64,000 nucleotides of DNA, from assembly GCF_014851765.1 (NCBI RefSeq), contig NZ_JACVAI010000007.1, forward strand, positions 310,001 through 374,000, in the 5' to 3' direction. Made by a program: the position numbers and the translations under genes. The notes below the pieces were generated by a model. It made no database searches, was not told the DNA's origin, and saw only the letters and a list, made by a program, of their open reading frames with translations. The DNA comes from Pseudomonas sp. PDM04 (GTDB lineage: Bacteria > Pseudomonadota > Gammaproteobacteria > Pseudomonadales > Pseudomonadaceae). The number at the start of each line of letters is the position of its first letter. The first letter of the stretch is position 1. Positions 1 to 7,455 of this stretch are shown one piece after another.

Positions 1-239
1 CCGAGGTCAGCGCACCGAACTCTGACCTGTCCAGTATCGTCGACAACCTGATGCTGATGCGCTTCTCTGAGAATCACTCTGAACTATGCAGAACGCTTTC
101 CATTCTTAAGGTACGTGACAGCTCTTACGACCCTTCCAGATTCGAGGTTGTCGTCCGTGATCAAGATGTTTTCCTAAAAAAGGCTTCAAGACATGAACCA
201 TCAGTACTCACTGAGTCATCACCCGGTTCAACATCTTAA
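1..239 (+). CDS. KaiC-like ATPase, C-terminal end (partial)
   Basis: Only the last 78 or so residues lie in the window; the frame is open from base 3 to the stop at 237-239. The visible part, SSIVDNLMLMRF followed by LSILKVRDSSYDP, matches the final strand and turn of the RecA-like domain in KaiC/RAD55-type ATPases, where this region normally reads like L(R)ALSILKxRxSxHD. It is followed by a short polar tail. Such proteins in Pseudomonas are non-circadian KaiC homologues often found beside response regulators, and a single-domain receiver starts 23 bases downstream on the same strand. The Walker motifs are outside the window, so activity cannot be judged. Confidence 0.72.
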   Translation, partial: EVSAPNSDLSSIVDNLMLMRFSENHSELCRTLSILKVRDSSYDPSRFEVVVRDQDVFLKKASRHEPSVLTESSPGSTS

Positions 240-262
240 GTCTTTGCGTGGGTTGAATTAAC

Positions 263-625
263 ATGACCACCATCCTGGTCGTCGACGACGAGTATTTGAT
301 AGCTGACATTCTCAGGTTCGCACTGGAGGATGAGGGTTTCATGGTGGTGACTGCGGGTAATGGACAAAAAGGGCTCGAGGTGCTGGATAGAGAACGGCCA
401 GCCCTGATCATTACCGACTTCATGATGCCGGTCATGGACGGCCTGGAGTTCGCCACCGCCGTCCGTTCCCTTCCCTCGAACAATCATCTGCCAATAATCC
501 TGATGAGCGGTGCGCAGGCGCATATAGGCATGCAGAGATCGGATTTGTTTGATGTCGTTTTGGCGAAGCCATTCAATATCGACTTGATCATTGCTGAAGT
601 CAGGAAGCTGCTGGCCTCTGATTGA
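263..625 (+). CDS. Single-domain response regulator (receiver only)
   Basis: A 120-residue CheY-type receiver with no output domain. The acidic pocket D8-D9, the phospho-acceptor D52 (IITDFMMP), the switch S82 and the conserved K102 (LAKPF) are all present, so it should accept phosphate. The ATG follows 23 bases after the KaiC-like gene, and the pair is probably one transcript. Output is presumably by protein-protein contact, perhaps with the KaiC-like partner or a kinase encoded upstream of the window. The family call is firm; the pathway is unknown. Confidence 0.93.
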   Translation: MTTILVVDDEYLIADILRFALEDEGFMVVTAGNGQKGLEVLDRERPALIITDFMMPVMDGLEFATAVRSLPSNNHLPIILMSGAQAHIGMQRSDLFDVVLAKPFNIDLIIAEVRKLLASD

Positions 626-629
626 TCAA

Positions 630-782
630 TCACGTCAGGATCGGGAGCGGCAGCTGACTGTGTTGCAACAGCAGATCAACCTGGCTGAGCAGCCGTTCGG
701 CTGATCGACCGGTGTAGCGTGCCCGCTGTTCCTGCAGCCAGGTAGTCAGCGGCAGCGTTTGGGGTGCACGGCGCGCCAGCAT
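630..782 (-). pseudogene. Short gene remnant, identity unknown
   Basis: On the minus strand a 50-codon frame has coding character (LARRAPQTLPLTTWLQEQ, then a leucine-rich helix ending LPLPILT). It is closed by an in-frame TGA just ahead of its first codons and has no ribosome-binding site. It looks like the surviving C-terminal tail of a larger protein whose front was deleted. The family was not recognised. It sits between two oppositely oriented functional units, a typical place for decay. Confidence 0.3.
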
Positions 783-887
783 GGCCGCCAGAAATCATTC
801 TGCTCAGTAAAACCATGGTTTTGTTTGCGACGACAGAGAAGCGATGCCAGCAGAGATAAGTCAAAACAATGGGCAGTCAGTGATCAA

Positions 888-1817
888 TCAGCGGGGTGGG
901 GTTAGCCAAGGTGCAGCCTCGGCAAAGGCGCTCTCGATCCAGTCCTTGAACGCTGTGGTCGTTGCCGAGTTGAACCGCGCCGACGGCCGTACCAGATACA
1001 CCCCATTGTCGGCATCCAGTTGCCACTCGGGAAGCACCCGCACCAGACGCCCCTCGCGCAGGTCCTTGGTCATCAGCCAGTCTCCGCCGGCCAAGATCCC
1101 CACACCCATGCGCGCGGCACACAGCTGCGCTTCGTTGTCGTTGCTCACCAGCCGGCTCTGCACCCGAATGGCGACTTTCTCCCCGGCACGCGTCAACTTC
1201 CACTCCGGATATGAATGCAGCCCGGTGAACCCCAGACACTGATGGGCGGCGAGGTCCGCCGGCGTTTTCGGTTCTCCGTGCTGTTGAAGGTAGGAGGGCG
1301 CAGCACACAGGATTCGATGGTGATCGCAGAGCTTTTTCGCCACCAGCCGATTGTCTGCCAGTTCGCCGATCCGTATCGCCGCGTCGAAACCTTCGGCGAC
1401 GATATCGACGAAGCGCTCGGCATATTCAACTTCCAGCGCCACGTTCGGATGGGCGAGTGCAAACGCCGAGACGATATCGCCCAGCCACAGCCGACCCATG
1501 GCGGCCGGCAGGGCGATGCACAAACGCCCGCGAACTTCGGCGGCACCCTCGCGCGCATCCTGCTCCGCTTCGGCGATCAGGTTGACCGCATGCCCGAACC
1601 GCGCCGCTAGTCGTTGCCCCTCATCGGTGAAACGCAATTGCCGGGTGGTGCGCTCGATCAGCCGCACCCCCAGGCGCAACTCCAGCGCGCTGAGCCGTTT
1701 GGACAGCACCGAGGGATGGCGCTGCAACGTGCGCCCCGCTGCCGCAAACGAACCGTGCTCGGCCAGGGCCAGCAGGGTGGCGACTTCATCGGCCTGACGG
1801 CTATCGAACAGATCCAT
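888..1817 (-). CDS. LysR-family transcriptional regulator
   Basis: A 309-residue LysR-type regulator. The N-terminal winged helix-turn-helix spans about residues 8-66 (LLALAEHGSFAAAGRTL, then LSKRLSALELRLGVRL), and the effector-binding domain follows from about residue 90. The ATG at 1817 was chosen because a GAGGG lies about 10 bases upstream; an in-frame TTG at 1856 would overlap the preceding gene and is less likely. It lies 35 bases downstream of the quinone oxidoreductase gene on the same strand, so the two are probably co-transcribed and the regulator may control that enzyme. The effector is unknown. Confidence 0.93.
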   Translation of the reverse strand: MDLFDSRQADEVATLLALAEHGSFAAAGRTLQRHPSVLSKRLSALELRLGVRLIERTTRQLRFTDEGQRLAARFGHAVNLIAEAEQDAREGAAEVRGRLCIALPAAMGRLWLGDIVSAFALAHPNVALEVEYAERFVDIVAEGFDAAIRIGELADNRLVAKKLCDHHRILCAAPSYLQQHGEPKTPADLAAHQCLGFTGLHSYPEWKLTRAGEKVAIRVQSRLVSNDNEAQLCAARMGVGILAGGDWLMTKDLREGRLVRVLPEWQLDADNGVYLVRPSARFNSATTTAFKDWIESAFAEAAPWLTPPR

Positions 1818-1852
1818 GCAAAGACAACCCTCGTGGATGACGCTGAAAAAAC

Positions 1853-2827
1853 TCAAGTCAGCAGCACAACCGACCCCTGCAAACCGCCTCGGTTCAGATC
1901 GGCATGGGCCCGGGCGGCGTCAGCCAGCGGATAACGATGCCCGACATTGGGCTGGATGATACCGGCGTCAATCGCTTGCAACACGTCCTTTGCACGCTGC
2001 TGGTATTCCTCCGGCGTGGCAGTGTGGGCGGCGAGGGACGGTCGAGTCAGGAACAACGACCCCTTGGCATTCAGGGTTCCGATCTCGACCGGCGCCGGCG
2101 CGCCCGACGCCATGCCGAAGGACACCAGCAACCCCCGCGAGCGCAGGCAATTCAACGACGCCTCGAAAGACACTCGGCCAATCGGGTCGTACACCACATC
2201 CACTTTCCTGCCTTGGGTGGTGTCGATGACCGCGTCGGCCAGCGTCGCGGCATCGAACACCAACACCTCATCACAACCCGCCAACCTGGCGCGCCCGACA
2301 CTCTCAACGCTGGACACCACACCGATCACAAAAGCCCCCAAATGCTTCGCCCACGGCACCATGATCTGCCCCAAGGCACCCGCCGCGCCGTAGATCAGCA
2401 CTGTCGAACCCGGCCCGACGGAGTAGGTGGACTTGAGCAAATACTGCGCGGTGATGCCTTTGAACAACACGGCCGCAGCCTCCTCGAAGCTCAGGCTGTC
2501 GGGGATCTTCACCAGCCGATTGGCCGGGTAGAGGCGGGCGCTGGCATAGGCGCCGATAGGCCCCGTGGCATACGCGACCCGGTCGCCGACCACCACGTTC
2601 GTCACATCGGCCCCCACCGTCACAACCCGCCCGGTACCTTCCAACCCCAAGCCTGAAGGCAGCGCCAGTGGTGCGGCACCGGAACGTTGGCTCAAATCGA
2701 GCGGGTTGACGCCAATGGCGAACTGCTCCAGCCAGACCTCGCCGGGTCCGGGTGTTTGTGCGGTGGATTGCTCAAGCTGAATGACTTGGGGCTCTCCGGT
2801 TTGGTGGATGACGGCAGTGGTGACCAT
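1853..2827 (-). CDS. Zinc-less MDR alcohol dehydrogenase / NADPH:quinone oxidoreductase
   Basis: A 324-residue member of the medium-chain dehydrogenase/reductase family, quinone oxidoreductase branch. The N-terminal GroES-like part (residues about 30-120, with GEVWLEQFAIGVNPLD) lacks the zinc-ligand cysteine set. The Rossmann motif is VLIYGAAGALGQ near residue 146. Such enzymes reduce quinones or enones with NADPH. The start at 2827 has AGGGAG nine bases upstream; an upstream in-frame alternative lacks this. The LysR gene follows on the same strand and is the likely local regulator. Confidence 0.92.
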   Translation of the reverse strand: MVTTAVIHQTGEPQVIQLEQSTAQTPGPGEVWLEQFAIGVNPLDLSQRSGAAPLALPSGLGLEGTGRVVTVGADVTNVVVGDRVAYATGPIGAYASARLYPANRLVKIPDSLSFEEAAAVLFKGITAQYLLKSTYSVGPGSTVLIYGAAGALGQIMVPWAKHLGAFVIGVVSSVESVGRARLAGCDEVLVFDAATLADAVIDTTQGRKVDVVYDPIGRVSFEASLNCLRSRGLLVSFGMASGAPAPVEIGTLNAKGSLFLTRPSLAAHTATPEEYQQRAKDVLQAIDAGIIQPNVGHRYPLADAARAHADLNRGGLQGSVVLLT

Positions 2828-3120
2828 GTGAGTACTCCCTAATGTTGATCGTGGGGAGAGTCTAAAGGCCTGCGTCAGGAGCACTAGTTGAGTTGATTGC
2901 AGTACATATGTGCAGCGAATGCAGCAATGAAATCGGTGAAGGCGGGGGTTTATATGAGCCTTTGTTCAACAATGCCTCCGCAGCCTTAGAAAGCGAACGT
3001 GAGCGGTCCGCGTCGGCATCGGTCAGTAGATGGCGAAGGGAAAAGGTGGCGGCGGTTGTTTAGAGCCTCCTGCAACCAGCGCCAAGCGATCAGGCGCCAG
3101 TCGAGGCGGTGGGAGAGCAA

Positions 3121-3375
3121 TCAATTGGTACAGCCAGTGCCGAAAACGAGGTACTCCATGATGTGTCGGCTGCCCTTGGAGTCGTCGTAAGTCATCTGGA
3201 CCGGCACTACGTCGCAGACGTCTGGCACTTCGGTCATGGACACTATGTTCGCGATATCCAGGTTCTGAGAGTAACGATAGTGTTCGACCGTCACCTGTGA
3301 AGTCTGAGTATTCTGCTCATCGGCCATCGCGATAGAGCCAAGGCAGCCGAGGAGTAAAACGAGTAAGCGTTTCAT
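3121..3375 (-). CDS. DUF2790 family small exported protein
   Basis: An 84-residue protein with a clear signal peptide (MKRLLVLLLGCLGSIAMA, cleavage about residue 18). The mature part is VEHYRYSQNLDIANIVSM, then EVPDVCDVVPVQMTYDDSKG and a closing GTGC. This is the Pseudomonas DUF2790 pattern with two conserved cysteines likely to form a disulfide in the periplasm. The start is supported by AGGTGA just upstream. Function is not known; family members are small secreted or periplasmic proteins in pseudomonads. It stands alone between the quinone oxidoreductase and the cyanate operon. Confidence 0.85.
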   Translation of the reverse strand: MKRLLVLLLGCLGSIAMADEQNTQTSQVTVEHYRYSQNLDIANIVSMTEVPDVCDVVPVQMTYDDSKGSRHIMEYLVFGTGCTN

Positions 3376-3485
3376 AGCAATCACCTGTATTGAGGGCGTG
3401 ACAAGGCCAGAGCACTTAAGTGGTGCTCGGTCGTTTAAAGGTTTGGGGTGTAGCCCGGCGCTGTAAGACGCCGGGCTGAGTGACA

Positions 3486-3956
3486 TCAGAAAGGCTTGGT
3501 AGGCAGGTACTTGCCGTCCAGGGTGATCACGGCGCGATGGCCACCGTCCGGATCTTCGACTTTCTTGATGTCCAGCTTGAAGTTGATGGCACTGATGATG
3601 CCGTCGCCGAACTTTTCGTGAACCAGCGCTTTGAGGGTGGTGCCGTATACCGACATCATCTCGTAGAAACGGTAGATGGTCGGGTCGGACGGTACGCCGT
3701 CGAAAAAGCTGCCGCGAATTGGCATCGATTGCAGCAGAGCGACTTGATCAGCATCAAGGTCGAGCTTCTTGCCCACGACTTCCGCGGCGCTGGCAGGCAG
3801 CGGATGCTGGCCGAGCAGGGCGGCAGTGACGAAGGCTTCGGACAGGCCGGTGCCGTCAACGATCTCGGCGAAGGAAAGGTCCTTGCGGGCCTTGGCCAAA
3901 ATGATGATTTCGGTCAGTTCCTGGCGAGCGGTGCGAGTGGCTTGAGTCTGGATCAT
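3486..3956 (-). CDS. cynS: Cyanate hydratase (cyanase) CynS
   Basis: A 156-residue cyanase of normal length. It catalyses bicarbonate-dependent breakdown of cyanate to ammonia and CO2 as a homodecamer in the cytoplasm. The catalytic residues Arg96, Glu99 and Ser122 fall at exactly the numbering of the E. coli enzyme, within PTIYRFYEMM and IISAINFKL. The N-terminal helical domain (residues 1-80) is present. The gene follows cynT by 33 bases on the same strand, so carbonic anhydrase and cyanase are co-expressed, which prevents CO2 loss from depleting the bicarbonate substrate. Confidence 0.97.
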   Translation of the reverse strand: MIQTQATRTARQELTEIIILAKARKDLSFAEIVDGTGLSEAFVTAALLGQHPLPASAAEVVGKKLDLDADQVALLQSMPIRGSFFDGVPSDPTIYRFYEMMSVYGTTLKALVHEKFGDGIISAINFKLDIKKVEDPDGGHRAVITLDGKYLPTKPF

Positions 3957-3989
3957 GGTGAATCTCCTGAGTAGGTAAGGGCAAAGGCT

Positions 3990-4649
3990 TCAGGCAACGT
4001 GCCTGGCTTGTTGGGAAACGGCGTGAACTTCGGGGTTCTCTGCGAGGGATACGAAAGACCCGGTGCTGCCATCGAAGGCGTCGATACGCCCACTTTCGAT
4101 GTCATAGATCCAGCCATGCAGGGTCACGCGGCCTTCTTCGAGCGCCAGGCGAACGGATGGGTGTGTCTGGATGTTGGCCAATTGCGCGATGACGTTTTCG
4201 CGCACCATGGACGCAACTTTGCTCGGCTGATCCGGGTGTTTGCGGGCTTCGTTAACGACCTTGGCGGAGTCCGCGTAACGGAGCCATCCGGCAACAGCAG
4301 GCATGTGATCCAGGCATTTGCAGGTTGCAATGGCCGTCATCGCACCGCAGTCGGAGTGGCCACAAATCACGATGTCGGCGACTTGAAGTCCGGCGACCGC
4401 GTATTCCACAGAGGCCGAAACACCGCCCGGTTCCGGGCCATACGAAGGCACGATGTTGCCGGCGTTGCGGATGACAAACAGATCGCCCGGCTCGCGCTGG
4501 GTGACCAGTTCAGGGACCAGTCGACTGTCAGAGCAAGAGATGAACAATGCCTTCGGGCTTTGCTGGCTGGCCAGGTCCTTGAACAGTTTGACTCGCTCAG
4601 GGAAGGCGTTTTTTTGGAATTTCAGAAAACCGTCGATGATCGCTTTCAT
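3990..4649 (-). CDS. cynT: Beta-class carbonic anhydrase CynT
   Basis: A 219-residue beta carbonic anhydrase, the same length as E. coli CynT. The zinc ligands Cys39, His98 and Cys101 and the Asp41-Arg43 dyad are visible in SCSDSRLVPE and ICGHSDCGAM. It rehydrates CO2 released by cyanase to bicarbonate. The ATG at 4649 gives the family length; an upstream alternative would add 15 unrelated residues. First gene of cynTS, divergent from cynR, with a candidate operator in the 110-base gap. Confidence 0.96.
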   Translation of the reverse strand: MKAIIDGFLKFQKNAFPERVKLFKDLASQQSPKALFISCSDSRLVPELVTQREPGDLFVIRNAGNIVPSYGPEPGGVSASVEYAVAGLQVADIVICGHSDCGAMTAIATCKCLDHMPAVAGWLRYADSAKVVNEARKHPDQPSKVASMVRENVIAQLANIQTHPSVRLALEEGRVTLHGWIYDIESGRIDAFDGSTGSFVSLAENPEVHAVSQQARHVA

Positions 4650-4702
4650 GGTTGCTGTCTCAATGTCGCGGGGTGTGGAACAAAGATTAAGCAACGGATG
4701 AC

Positions 4703-4749
4703 ATAAGGTAAAAGTCTCAATTATTATGTTGTTGATCAGATTATCTTAT
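4703..4749. promoter_or_regulatory. Candidate CynR operator in the cynR-cynT intergenic region
   Basis: An inverted repeat with arms ATAAGGTAA (4703-4711) and TTATCTTAT (4741-4749) matches at 8 of 9 positions around a 29-base AT-rich spacer. It lies centrally between the divergent starts of cynT (4649) and cynR (4760). The position and AT-rich dyads fit LysR-type control, in which CynR represses itself and activates cynTS when cyanate is present. Binding is inferred. Confidence 0.5.
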
Positions 4750-4759
4750 GGGTTAAGGC

Positions 4760-5647
4760 ATGCTTGCTCGACACATCCAATATTTCCTTGCGGTTGCGGA
4801 ACACCTCAGCTTCACGAAGGCTGCAGCAGCACTGTATGTATCTCAGCCTGCCCTCTCGCAGCAGGTCAGGCAGTTGGAGGAGAGCCTTGGTGCCCAGTTA
4901 TTCGATCGCTCAGGGCGTACTACACGTTTGACCGATGCTGGAGATGTCTACCTCCAGTACGCCCGCCGTGCTGCGCAGGAGTTGCAGGAAGCCAAACGCG
5001 CCATCCATGATGTGAGCGATCTCAGCCGCGGGTCACTGCGTGTGGCTGTGACGCCGACCTTCACAACCTATTTAGTCGGGCCGGTGGTCGAGGCATTTCA
5101 CGCTCGGTATCCAAAAATCACCCTCAACCTGAAAGAGATCTCTCAGGAGCGCATAGAGGATCTGCTCCTTGCGGGGGAGTTGGACGTCGGGATCGCTTTC
5201 GATGAAGTGAATAGCCCGGACATCGACTCCGTCCCGTTGTTGGACGAAACCCTTGCTCTGGTGGTCAGCCGTCGACATCCATTGGCAAAGGAAAAATCTG
5301 TTGGATTGCAGGCGCTTAACGCCGAGTCCCTGGTTTTACTCAGTACGGAGTTCGCGACGCGCGACCAGATCGATCGCTATTGTCGCGAACACGGCATTCA
5401 CCCTCAGGTGCTGATGGAGGCCAACGCTCTCGGTGCAGTGATCGAGATTGTTCGCAGGACGCCTTTGTCGACCTTGTTGCCCGCAAAGACGGCCTTTGCC
5501 CACGACGATCTGGTCGCCATCACACTCGAGCCCGAGCGCTTGCAACGCACGGCCGTTCTTATGCGGCGCAAGGGTGCCTATCAGAGCGCTGCGGCTCGGG
5601 TTTTCACTGAGCTGGCAAAAGAGGTATCCACCCAACTGGACGGGTAA
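4760..5647 (+). CDS. cynR: LysR-family cyanate regulator CynR
   Basis: A 295-residue LysR regulator with an N-terminal winged helix-turn-helix (FTKAAAALYVSQPALSQQV, residues 18-36) and a C-terminal effector domain. Orientation and placement directly opposite cynTS match the known cyn arrangement, in which CynR activates cyanate detoxification genes. The ATG at 4760 follows TTAAGG. The name rests on context plus overall LysR similarity. Confidence 0.88.
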   Translation: MLARHIQYFLAVAEHLSFTKAAAALYVSQPALSQQVRQLEESLGAQLFDRSGRTTRLTDAGDVYLQYARRAAQELQEAKRAIHDVSDLSRGSLRVAVTPTFTTYLVGPVVEAFHARYPKITLNLKEISQERIEDLLLAGELDVGIAFDEVNSPDIDSVPLLDETLALVVSRRHPLAKEKSVGLQALNAESLVLLSTEFATRDQIDRYCREHGIHPQVLMEANALGAVIEIVRRTPLSTLLPAKTAFAHDDLVAITLEPERLQRTAVLMRRKGAYQSAAARVFTELAKEVSTQLDG

Positions 5648-5742
5648 TAGCTGTGTTGGCCGATAGGGAAGGGGGCTCTATATCGTTAGTCAGGAAGCGA
5701 GCGCACAGCTTTCTCTGCAGGCGAGAAAAGTGCGGCGCTCTA

Positions 5743-5970
5743 TCAGTCACTCCTGGGGCCCGGATACCTTGTGTTATTGGGGTTCATCTGGGAGGACCGG
5801 TTGTTGATCGTTGCTTTGTGCGCCGAGTTGTTGGGGTTCAGCGTATTACTGCGATCATCATTCTTACGCGTTGTCAGTTGCTCGTTGGGGTAATGGTTCG
5901 CGCGTCCGCTCCTGGCCGATTGTTGCCTGGCGCGAAGGGCCGCCATCGACCCCAGTAGGACGGTAGCCAC
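5743..5970 (-). CDS. Possible Asn/Pro-rich small protein
   Basis: A 75-codon frame starts at GTG with GGGAG eight bases upstream. The C-terminal half is strongly polar and carries two copies of a NPNN-containing motif (LNPNNSAH and MNPNNTRY), a pattern I associate with small uncharacterised Pseudomonas proteins. The N-terminal half overlaps the kinase-like remnant in another frame and may be fortuitous. Function unknown; it may be a remnant itself. Confidence 0.3.
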   Translation of the reverse strand: MATVLLGSMAALRARQQSARSGRANHYPNEQLTTRKNDDRSNTLNPNNSAHKATINNRSSQMNPNNTRYPGPRSD

Positions 5971-6224
5971 GATCGAAACTCCCTACGGAGCTCGAATGTA
6001 TGAAGGGCATGGTTGCCCTCACACATCCAGGCATTCGTAGCGATCGCTTCGCTGACGCTCAAGCGAAACTGCTCGGCATCGGGGGCGACCCAGTCAGGCT
6101 TCCAGTACAGGATGTCCAGGTGCACAACGGGAAGGTCGGGGCGCTTGCCCAAGGTGCGGGAGAGGGTTGATTTGCCGTTACCGGCATTGCCCGCAATGAC
6201 GACCCGTTGTGTATGGGCGTCCTG
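5874..6224 (-). pseudogene. Adenylate-kinase-like P-loop protein, truncated remnant
   Basis: The frame reads VVIAGNAGNGKSTLSRTL, a good Walker A motif, then PVVHLDILYWKPDW and AWMCEGN, the arrangement found in small nucleoside-kinase-like proteins (DNA topology modulation/FlaR-like group). There is no start codon before the P-loop, an in-frame TGA closes the front at about 6225, and after CEGN the sequence turns into unrelated residues instead of the expected second half. It is therefore broken at both ends. Confidence 0.55.
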
Positions 6225-6318
6225 TCACAGAACGAGCCGGCGGTTGTGCAGGTTTTGGATGGGCAGTCAAAAGCCTGGCCGGAAGCGAACTACCGTCGGC
6301 CACTGCACCCACAGCGCA

Positions 6319-7455
6319 TCAACGCCTCCCAGTCCGAGTGCTCACATCCACCCACACGGCCAACACCAGAATGCTGCCCTTGACGATCATTTGCCAATAG
6401 CTGTCGACATCGAGCATGGACATGCCGTTGTCCAGGCTGGTGATGACCAGTGCGCCGAGGAGGGCGCCGTAGACAGTCCCGGAGCCGCCGCGCATGGAGG
6501 TGCCGCCGATGAAGCAGGCGGCGATGGCGTCGAGTTCGCCCATGCTGCCGGCCGAGGGCGAACCGGCGGCCAGGCGTGCGGTGTTGACCACGCCGGCAAG
6601 GGCGCACATTACGCCCATGATCCCGAAAATCCAGAGCTTCACGGCCTGCACATTGATGCCGGACAGGCGTGTCGCTTCCATGTTGCTGCCCACGGAATAG
6701 ACGCGCCGGCCGAAGACGGTCTGGCTGGTCACGTAGCTGAAACCGCCCAGTAGAACCAGCAGAAGCAGGACCGGCACAGGAATGCCGTCGTAGCTGTTGA
6801 GGGTCTGGACGAAGCCGGCCAGCACTGCGCCGATCAACAGCACGCGTGCGACGTCACGCACCCGTGAATGTGCCGCGAGGCCATGAAGGGCGCGATTGCG
6901 CCTTTGTTTCCAGGTGAGGAACAACGTCAGTGCAAACAGCAGAACGCCCAGGCCCGTGCCGATCGTGTGGGGCAAGTAACCCTGGCCGATGTAGACGAGT
7001 TCCGGCGACACCGGGGCGATGGTCGTGCCGCCGGTGATCCCCAGCAAAATCCCCCGAAAAGCCAGCATGCCGCCCAGCCCCACAATGAAAGACGGAATGC
7101 GCAGGTAGGCGGCCATGTAGCCGTTGGCGAGGCCGATGAGCAGTCCGCACAGGGCCACAAGGCCTAGATTCGCCAACAGCGGTACGTGGTAGATAACGTC
7201 GAGAATGGCCGCGAGGCCACCGAGCAGTCCCAGCAATGAGCCGACCGACAAATCGATCTCGCCGCTGATGATGACCAGCACCATGCCGCAGGCGAGAATC
7301 CCGGTAATGGACATCTGGCGCAGCAGATTGGAGAGGTTGCGCGGTGTCAGGAATCCGCCCTCGGTCTGCCAGCTGAAGAACAGCCAGATAAACGCCACGG
7401 CAAACACCAGTGCGAGCATCTTGTAGCGGGTGAAGAGTTGTTTGACCTGATTCAT
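6319..7455 (-). CDS. xylH: D-xylose ABC transporter permease XylH
   Basis: A 378-residue inner-membrane permease of the ribose/xylose type with about ten hydrophobic segments. Landmarks are ISGEIDLSVGSLLGL (residues 63-77) and the cytoplasmic loop motif SNMEATRLSGINV near residue 260, typical of carbohydrate permeases that contact the ATPase. It pairs with XylG and the periplasmic XylF. The ATG abuts the xylG stop codon, so translation is coupled. It is the last gene of xylAFGH. Confidence 0.95.
   Translation of the reverse strand: MNQVKQLFTRYKMLALVFAVAFIWLFFSWQTEGGFLTPRNLSNLLRQMSITGILACGMVLVIISGEIDLSVGSLLGLLGGLAAILDVIYHVPLLANLGLVALCGLLIGLANGYMAAYLRIPSFIVGLGGMLAFRGILLGITGGTTIAPVSPELVYIGQGYLPHTIGTGLGVLLFALTLFLTWKQRRNRALHGLAAHSRVRDVARVLLIGAVLAGFVQTLNSYDGIPVPVLLLLVLLGGFSYVTSQTVFGRRVYSVGSNMEATRLSGINVQAVKLWIFGIMGVMCALAGVVNTARLAAGSPSAGSMGELDAIAACFIGGTSMRGGSGTVYGALLGALVITSLDNGMSMLDVDSYWQMIVKGSILVLAVWVDVSTRTGRR

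Larger units (their letters stand above)
5648..6318. other. Decayed intergenic region between cynR and xylH
   Basis: About 670 bases with no intact convincing gene. The minus strand carries a broken P-loop kinase-like frame (5874-6224) and an Asn-rich small frame (5743-5970). The plus-strand frames have no family resemblance. It reads as a graveyard between two functional operons. Confidence 0.6.

Noticed and set aside
1818..1856. An N-terminal extension of the LysR gene from a TTG codon
   Set aside because: It would overlap the upstream stop codon, lacks family similarity, and the ATG at 1817 has a better binding site.
2899..2914. A short palindrome around ACATATGT upstream of the quinone oxidoreductase
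   Set aside because: Only eight bases are symmetrical; too weak to call an operator.
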